A stretch of 11,810 nucleotides of DNA, taken from contig JACNFI010000406.1 in the NCBI GenBank assembly GCA_014384665.1, positions 1 to 11,810 of the forward strand, written 5' to 3'. Both the position numbers and the translations under genes were made by a program. This DNA comes from Candidatus Cloacimonadota bacterium. Its GTDB lineage: Bacteria > Cloacimonadota > Cloacimonadia > JGIOTU-2. Shown piece by piece: positions 7,604-11,810 of the stretch. Below the pieces are notes generated by a model, which had not been told where the DNA came from, did no database searches, and saw nothing but the letters and a program-made list of their open reading frames with translations. The number at the start of each line of letters is the position of its first letter. Positions within the stretch are counted from its first letter, which is position 1.

Positions 7604-7674
7604 CCCACAACTAAAGTTGTGGGCTAACTTACTATTCTCCATAGGGTTAGCCCACAGTTTCAACTGTGGGTAAC
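7604..7674. repeat. Inverted pair of REP-like palindromes (REPIN-like)
   Basis: Unit 1 (7604-7628) has a perfect 9-bp stem CCCACAACT/AGTTGTGGG followed by CTAAC. Unit 2 (7646-7670) is the same unit in opposite orientation, GTTAG followed by the stem CCCACAGTT/AACTGTGGG. Seventeen bases separate them. GGGCTAAC (7621-7628) and GTTAGCCC (7646-7653) are perfectly complementary, so the pair can also fold as one long hairpin. The stems differ at two base pairs, both kept paired. No partner REP-associated transposase is in the window. Confidence 0.8.
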
Positions 7675-7695
7675 ATGTTTAAAAAACACAATTTT

Positions 7696-7714
7696 AACCC
7701 CTTTAGGGGTTTTT
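7696..7714 (+). terminator. Terminator-like hairpin upstream of nifJ
   Basis: Stem AACCCCT/AGGGGTT (7696-7702, 7705-7711) with a two-base apex and a T-run at 7710-7714; A-rich sequence upstream also allows function on the other strand. It lies 43 bp before the nifJ start codon. It may block read-through from the IS side, or act as a leader attenuator if transcription starts further upstream. Confidence 0.6.
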
Positions 7715-7740
7715 AGAGTGGACTCATTACTAAATATAAT
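7712..7740 (+). promoter_or_regulatory. Candidate sigma-70 promoter of nifJ
   Basis: A perfect TATAAT at 7735-7740 lies 17 bases after TTTAGA (7712-7717, four of six matches to TTGACA). It would start transcription near 7747, just before the ribosome site. The weak -35 overlaps the T-run of the preceding hairpin. In AT-rich DNA a TATAAT can occur by chance. Confidence 0.4.
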
Positions 7741-7748
7741 ATTTTATC

Positions 7749-7755
7749 GGAGGTG
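7749..7755 (+). promoter_or_regulatory. Ribosome binding site of nifJ
   Basis: GGAGGTG sits two bases upstream of the ATG at 7758 (GGAGG to ATG: four bases). It is a strong Shine-Dalgarno that fixes the start. Confidence 0.85.
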
Positions 7756-7757
7756 AA

Positions 7758-10700
7758 ATGAATAAAACATATAAAGCCATAGATGGAAACACGGCAGCAA
7801 CTCATGTGGCTTATGCTTTTAGCGAAGTTGCAGCAATTTACCCGATAACTCCTTCATCACTGATGGGGGAATTAGCAGATGCCTGGGCTGTTGAAGGTAG
7901 AAAAAATATTTTTGGGCAAACACTCGATGTTATAGAAATGCAATCCGAAGGTGGAGCATCCGGAGCAATTCACGGCTGTCTTTCTGCTGGTGCTTTAACC
8001 ACAACTTTTACAGCTTCTCAAGGTCTTATGCTTATGCTTCCAAATATGCATAAAATAGCTGGTGAGTTGCTTCCAACTGTATTTCATGTTTCTGCTCGTT
8101 CACTTGCCTGTCAGTCATTATCAATTTTTGGTGACCATTCTGATGTGATGTCTGCAAGAAATACTGGCTTTGCTCTTGTAGCTGCTGGTTCAATTCAAGA
8201 GACAATGGATTTGGCAGTTGTTTCTCATCTTGCAACATTAAAATCCAAAGTGCCATTCCTAAATTTTTTTGATGGTTTCAGGACTTCCAATGAGATTCAA
8301 AAGGTAGAGATGATACCCTATGAGACAATGGCTGAGCTTCTGGAAATGCAATATGTAAAAGATTTTCGTGAAAGAGCTATGAATCCAGAAAAGCCAATGA
8401 TGAAAGTCGGTGCACAGAATCCTGATGTTTATTTTCAGGGACGAGAAACAGTGAATAAGTTCTATGCAGTTACACCTGAAATAGTTCAAGAATATATGGA
8501 TAAGTTTGCAAAAAAGATAGGTCGCCAATACAAGCTTTTTGATTATATTGGCGCTCCTGATGCAGAAAAGATTATTATTGCTATGGGCTCTGGAACAGAA
8601 ACAATTGAAGAAACTGTTAACTATCTTACCCAGCACGGTGAAAAAATTGGTGCTGTCAAAGTCCGTCTATATCGCCCTTTTTCAGCAGAAGCACTTATCT
8701 CTTCTATTCCAAAGACAGTAAAGAAAATTGCAGTTCTTGATAGAACAAAAGAACCCGGCTCTCTGGGTGAGCCTCTTTATCTTGATATTGCTGTTGCACT
8801 GTCAGGAAAAGATATTAAAATTATTGGTGGTCGCTATGGTCTTTCTTCAAAGGAATTTACTTCAACTATGGTAAAAGGAGTTTATGACCATCTTGATGGC
8901 AAGTGCACACATGACTTTACTGTAGGTATTGAAGATGATGTCACTGGCACATCTCTTTCAATTGATGAAGAAATTGATGCAGAACCAAAAGGTGTAATTC
9001 GTTGCAAATTCTGGGGATATGGTTCTGATGGAACTGTTGGAGCCAGCAAAAATTCTATCAAAATCATTGGTGATAATACCGATATGTATGCCCAGGGCTA
9101 TTTCCAGTATGACTCTAAAAAATCTGGTGGAATAACAATTTCTCATTTACGGTTTGGAAAAGAAAAAATTCAATCTCAATATTTACTGAATAATGTAGAT
9201 TTTGTGGGACTTCACAAGTCATCATATATAGGTCGTTATGATATCTTAGAAGGTATCGTTAAAAATGGAACATTCTTGCTCAACTCTAACTGGAAAACTG
9301 ATGAAGTATTTGAAAACCTAACTGAAGATATGCAGAAGACAATTATTGAGAAGAATATTAAAGTTTATAATATTGATGCTTTGAAGATTGCACAAGAGGT
9401 TGGACTTGGTGCACGCATCAATACAGTTATGCAAGCTGCATTTTTCAAGATTTCAGGTGTTCTTCCCGAGGATAAGGCTTTAAAACTTATTAAAAATGCA
9501 ATTAAGAAAACCTTCTTAGCAAGAGGTGAAGAAATAGTAAAAATGAATTGGGATGCAGTTGACCGAGCATCAGTAGCACTTGAAGAAGTTACAATTCCTT
9601 CTGACTTAGTTGGGACAAAATCAGCACCAGTTCTCAAGCTTATCCCGGATGATGCTGATGATTTTGCTAAAGATGTTATTGACCCGAGTATGCATTTTAA
9701 GGGAGATTCAATACCAGTTTCTAAAATGCCGTATGATGGACGAGTTCCGACTGGAACAACAAGATTGGAAAAGCGTGGAGTTGCACCCTATGTGCCAAAA
9801 TGGTATCCTGATAAGTGTATCCAATGTAATCTATGTTCCTTGGTCTGCTCACATTCTGCTATTCGTCCTAAACAGATAGACCCGAAAAGTTTAGAAAATG
9901 CACCAGAAACATTCACAACAATAAAATCAAAAACAAAGAATGATAAGAATCTTCAATACAGACTACAGGTTTATGTTGAGGATTGTGTTAGTTGTGATAG
10001 TTGTGTAGAGGTCTGCCCGGTTAAAGGAAAAGCTATAGAAATGGTTCCAATAGAACAAGCACGCGCAGCAGGTGAAGGAGAAAATGCTGTTTTCTTTGAT
10101 GACCTTCCTGATAATATCCTTGATGGAGTAAAACGCGAGACAGTAAAAGGCAGTCAGTTCTTGATGCCTTACTTTGAGTTCAGTGGTGCTTGTGGTGCTT
10201 GCGGAGAAACACCTTATGTTAAATTAGCTACACAACTGTTCGGTGATAGAATGATTATTGCAAATGCAACTGGCTGTTCATCAATTTATGGTGGAACTTT
10301 TCCAACAATGCCATATTGTAAGGATAAAGAAGGTAGGGGACCAACCTGGGCAAATTCACTATTTGAAGATAATGCCGAATATGGTTTTGGAATGCGGCTC
10401 GCAGTAGAAGCCAATAGAAGGCAACTTCTATCAAACGTTAAAAGATTGATCGAAGATGCAAAATCAGACGAATTTAAAAATATGCTGAAACAAGCTGAAG
10501 AAAAAGGTAGTGAATCTTTAGAAAATGCTAAAAAGATTAAGGAATTTGTGAAAGCATTAGAATATGCTGTTGAAAACTATGATTCAAAGGATACAGAAGC
10601 AAAAGAAAATGCAAAGAAGATCAAGAAAATGCTACCTTTTGTTATTCAAGTTTGTGTTAATGAAGAACGTAAAAAAGTCCTGAAAAAGATTATGGAATTA

Positions 10701-11363
10701 GAAAATTATTTCATCGATAAATCTGTCTGGTCTATTGGTGGTGATGGTTGGGCTTATGATATTGGATATGGTGGACTTGACCATGTACTTGCGTGTAATA
10801 AAAATATAAATGTTCTGGTCTTAGATACAGAGGTTTATTCAAATACTGGGGGGCAAGCTTCTAAAGCGACCCCAACTGGCTCAGTAGCGAAATTTGCAGC
10901 AGCAGGTAAACGTACAAAAAAGAAAGACCTCGGTATGATGGCAATGACTTATGGCTATGTATATGTAGCTGGGATAGCAATGGGTGCAAGTCCAATTCAA
11001 TGCCTGAAAGCCTTCATAGAAGCAGAAGCTTATGATGGACCCTCTTTGATTATCGCTTACTCTCCTTGCATTGCTCATGGAATTGATATGACTAAAGTGC
11101 AAGCAGAAGAGAAATTAGCTGTTGACTCTGGCTATTGGATTCTATATAGATACAATCCATTACTTGCGAAAGAAGGTAAGAATCCATTAATTCTTGATTC
11201 AAAAAAGCCAAAATTAGATTATCAAACATTTCTTGATAATGAGATCCGTTATCGCACATTGACTCAGCAGTATCCAGAAATAGCTAAAATACTATTTAAG
11301 CAAGCTGCGGAAGAAGCCAAAGAGAGATATGAGATTTATGAAAAGATGGCAAGAAACGAATAA
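7758..11363 (+). CDS. nifJ: Pyruvate:ferredoxin (flavodoxin) oxidoreductase, single-chain
   Basis: 1201 residues. It oxidatively decarboxylates pyruvate with CoA to acetyl-CoA and CO2, passing electrons to ferredoxin or flavodoxin in the cytoplasm; it is central to anaerobic carbon metabolism. T31 (YPITPS), E64 (QSEGGASG) and R114 (HVSARS) fall at the numbers of the active-site residues of the Desulfovibrio africanus enzyme. Two ferredoxin-type 4Fe-4S motifs follow: C687/690/693/697 and C743/746/749/753. The proximal cluster is C812, C815, C840 and C1104. The thiamine diphosphate site is GGDGWAYDIGYGG ... SNTGGQ (N1029). The last Cys and N1029 are shifted by 33 relative to D. africanus (1071, 996), showing a charged insertion in about 895-985. 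The C-terminus is shorter, so the oxygen-protective domain VII of that enzyme appears absent. It stands alone with its own ribosome site. Confidence 0.97.
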   Translation: MNKTYKAIDGNTAATHVAYAFSEVAAIYPITPSSLMGELADAWAVEGRKNIFGQTLDVIEMQSEGGASGAIHGCLSAGALTTTFTASQGLMLMLPNMHKIAGELLPTVFHVSARSLACQSLSIFGDHSDVMSARNTGFALVAAGSIQETMDLAVVSHLATLKSKVPFLNFFDGFRTSNEIQKVEMIPYETMAELLEMQYVKDFRERAMNPEKPMMKVGAQNPDVYFQGRETVNKFYAVTPEIVQEYMDKFAKKIGRQYKLFDYIGAPDAEKIIIAMGSGTETIEETVNYLTQHGEKIGAVKVRLYRPFSAEALISSIPKTVKKIAVLDRTKEPGSLGEPLYLDIAVALSGKDIKIIGGRYGLSSKEFTSTMVKGVYDHLDGKCTHDFTVGIEDDVTGTSLSIDEEIDAEPKGVIRCKFWGYGSDGTVGASKNSIKIIGDNTDMYAQGYFQYDSKKSGGITISHLRFGKEKIQSQYLLNNVDFVGLHKSSYIGRYDILEGIVKNGTFLLNSNWKTDEVFENLTEDMQKTIIEKNIKVYNIDALKIAQEVGLGARINTVMQAAFFKISGVLPEDKALKLIKNAIKKTFLARGEEIVKMNWDAVDRASVALEEVTIPSDLVGTKSAPVLKLIPDDADDFAKDVIDPSMHFKGDSIPVSKMPYDGRVPTGTTRLEKRGVAPYVPKWYPDKCIQCNLCSLVCSHSAIRPKQIDPKSLENAPETFTTIKSKTKNDKNLQYRLQVYVEDCVSCDSCVEVCPVKGKAIEMVPIEQARAAGEGENAVFFDDLPDNILDGVKRETVKGSQFLMPYFEFSGACGACGETPYVKLATQLFGDRMIIANATGCSSIYGGTFPTMPYCKDKEGRGPTWANSLFEDNAEYGFGMRLAVEANRRQLLSNVKRLIEDAKSDEFKNMLKQAEEKGSESLENAKKIKEFVKALEYAVENYDSKDTEAKENAKKIKKMLPFVIQVCVNEERKKVLKKIMELENYFIDKSVWSIGGDGWAYDIGYGGLDHVLACNKNINVLVLDTEVYSNTGGQASKATPTGSVAKFAAAGKRTKKKDLGMMAMTYGYVYVAGIAMGASPIQCLKAFIEAEAYDGPSLIIAYSPCIAHGIDMTKVQAEEKLAVDSGYWILYRYNPLLAKEGKNPLILDSKKPKLDYQTFLDNEIRYRTLTQQYPEIAKILFKQAAEEAKERYEIYEKMARNE

Positions 11364-11385
11364 ATAATCGGTAAAATTGAAATAT

Positions 11386-11421
11386 GAAAAAGCCTTGAGA
11401 AATAATATTAGGGTTTTTTTT
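11386..11421 (+). terminator. Weak intrinsic terminator candidate after nifJ
   Basis: AAAAAGCCT (11387-11395) can pair with AGGGTTTTT (11410-11418) with one G-G mismatch and a long loop, followed by a run to T11421. It is well placed, 23 bases after the stop, but the stem is poor. Confidence 0.4.
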
Positions 11422-11423
11422 AT

Positions 11424-11545
11424 TCCACCATCGTCAGGAAGTGGTCACTGATGGCTCCTTTTACCTTCTGCAGAGTCGTTATGGACCATTCCATGACAGT
11501 TGCACATGTCATCCCGATTCATCGGGAGACCGTGACACCCCAGTT
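11424..11545. repeat. GC-richer palindrome cluster, probable interspersed repeat
   Basis: This block stands out from its AT-rich surroundings and has no reading frame. Dyads: CCATC/GATGG (11428-11432, 11450-11454), ATGACA/TGTCAT (11493-11498, 11507-11512), and TCCCGAT/ATCGGGA (11512-11518, 11521-11527) flanked by GTCA/TGAC (11508-11511, 11533-11536). The last resembles the inner and middle stems at 5635-5668, including extra unpaired bases on the 3' side. The dyads overlap, so alternative folds are possible. Confidence 0.55.
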
Positions 11546-11810
11546 TGAGACTAAATGGAAACAAGAATTAAAAATTTTGGGGGTATGCATAATTAAAATA
11601 GGAAAAACTTGACAGGAAATTTTTGAAGGTTTTTTTTAATAAAAATAAAAAGGATGTATAAAAAAATCTGAAAGATATTAATTGCTTTCAAAGGATTTGT
11701 TTATCTAAAGATATAATCGGAGAAGATAATGACTTAGCTGAGTAAATAAAATTAATAAAAAAAATTATAGCAAACTTTTTACTGGTTCTGCTTAGAAAAT
11801 AGCCAATTTT
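11546..11810. other. AT-rich non-coding end of the window
   Basis: No supported gene. It contains GAAAAACTTGACAGGAA (11602-11618), nearly the same 17-mer as at the IS target, with TTGACA at 11609-11614 as a possible -35 but no clear -10 at 16-18 bases. There is a small dyad TGAAAG/CTTTCA (11669-11674, 11685-11690). A promoter for a gene beyond the window is possible. Confidence 0.4.

Noticed and set aside
7147..7757. Riboswitch or T-box in the nifJ leader
   Set aside because: No conserved aptamer core or T-box sequence seen; the structures present are simple palindromes.
11364..11810. Truncated C-terminal domain of the oxidoreductase continuing after 11363
   Set aside because: The sequence after the stop has no conserved frame. 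Many enzymes of this family end here, so absence of domain VII is normal rather than a truncation.

Overview
The window is AT-rich bacterial DNA, most likely from an uncultured anaerobe of the FCB superphylum. A Candidatus Cloacimonadota-like lineage is my best guess. The basis is a huge secreted protein built from PPC-like, GEVED, cohesin-like and dockerin-like modules that ends in a T9SS/FlgD-type sorting tail (YPNYPNPF...YNIKGQ), a single-chain pyruvate:ferredoxin oxidoreductase, and abundant short interspersed palindromes. The taxonomic call is inference; there is no rRNA or ribosomal protein gene here.

Layout, all genes on the + strand. (1) 1-5529: the 3' part of a giant modular surface or secreted protein whose start lies upstream of the window. 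Its N-terminal half is made of repeated cysteine-rich beta-sandwich modules, two of which share 323 identical bases. (2) 5467-5763: a cluster of palindromes that begins inside the last codons of that gene, continues as a 30-bp-period array over its stop codon, then a three-tier hairpin, then a strong intrinsic terminator. (3) 5794-7138: a complete ISL3-family insertion sequence with an intact transposase, imperfect terminal inverted repeats and a perfect 8-bp target duplication (GAAAAATT). (4) 7147-7757: non-coding AT-rich DNA holding an inverted pair of REP-like palindromes, a terminator-like hairpin and a candidate promoter. (5) 7758-11363: nifJ/por, a complete pyruvate:ferredoxin oxidoreductase with all expected cofactor residues and an unusual charged insertion. 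(6) 11364-11810: non-coding, with a poor terminator candidate, another palindrome cluster and a TTGACA-containing motif that also occurs at the IS target.

The three genes do not form an operon or a common pathway. The surface protein has its own terminator, the IS is a later insertion into the intergenic space, and the oxidoreductase looks monocistronic. I see no clear undescribed multi-gene system. The most unusual signals are the palindromic repeat families, including a pair with compensatory base changes, the recently homogenised repeat in the surface protein, and the cohesin-dockerin-cohesin order within one secreted chain.
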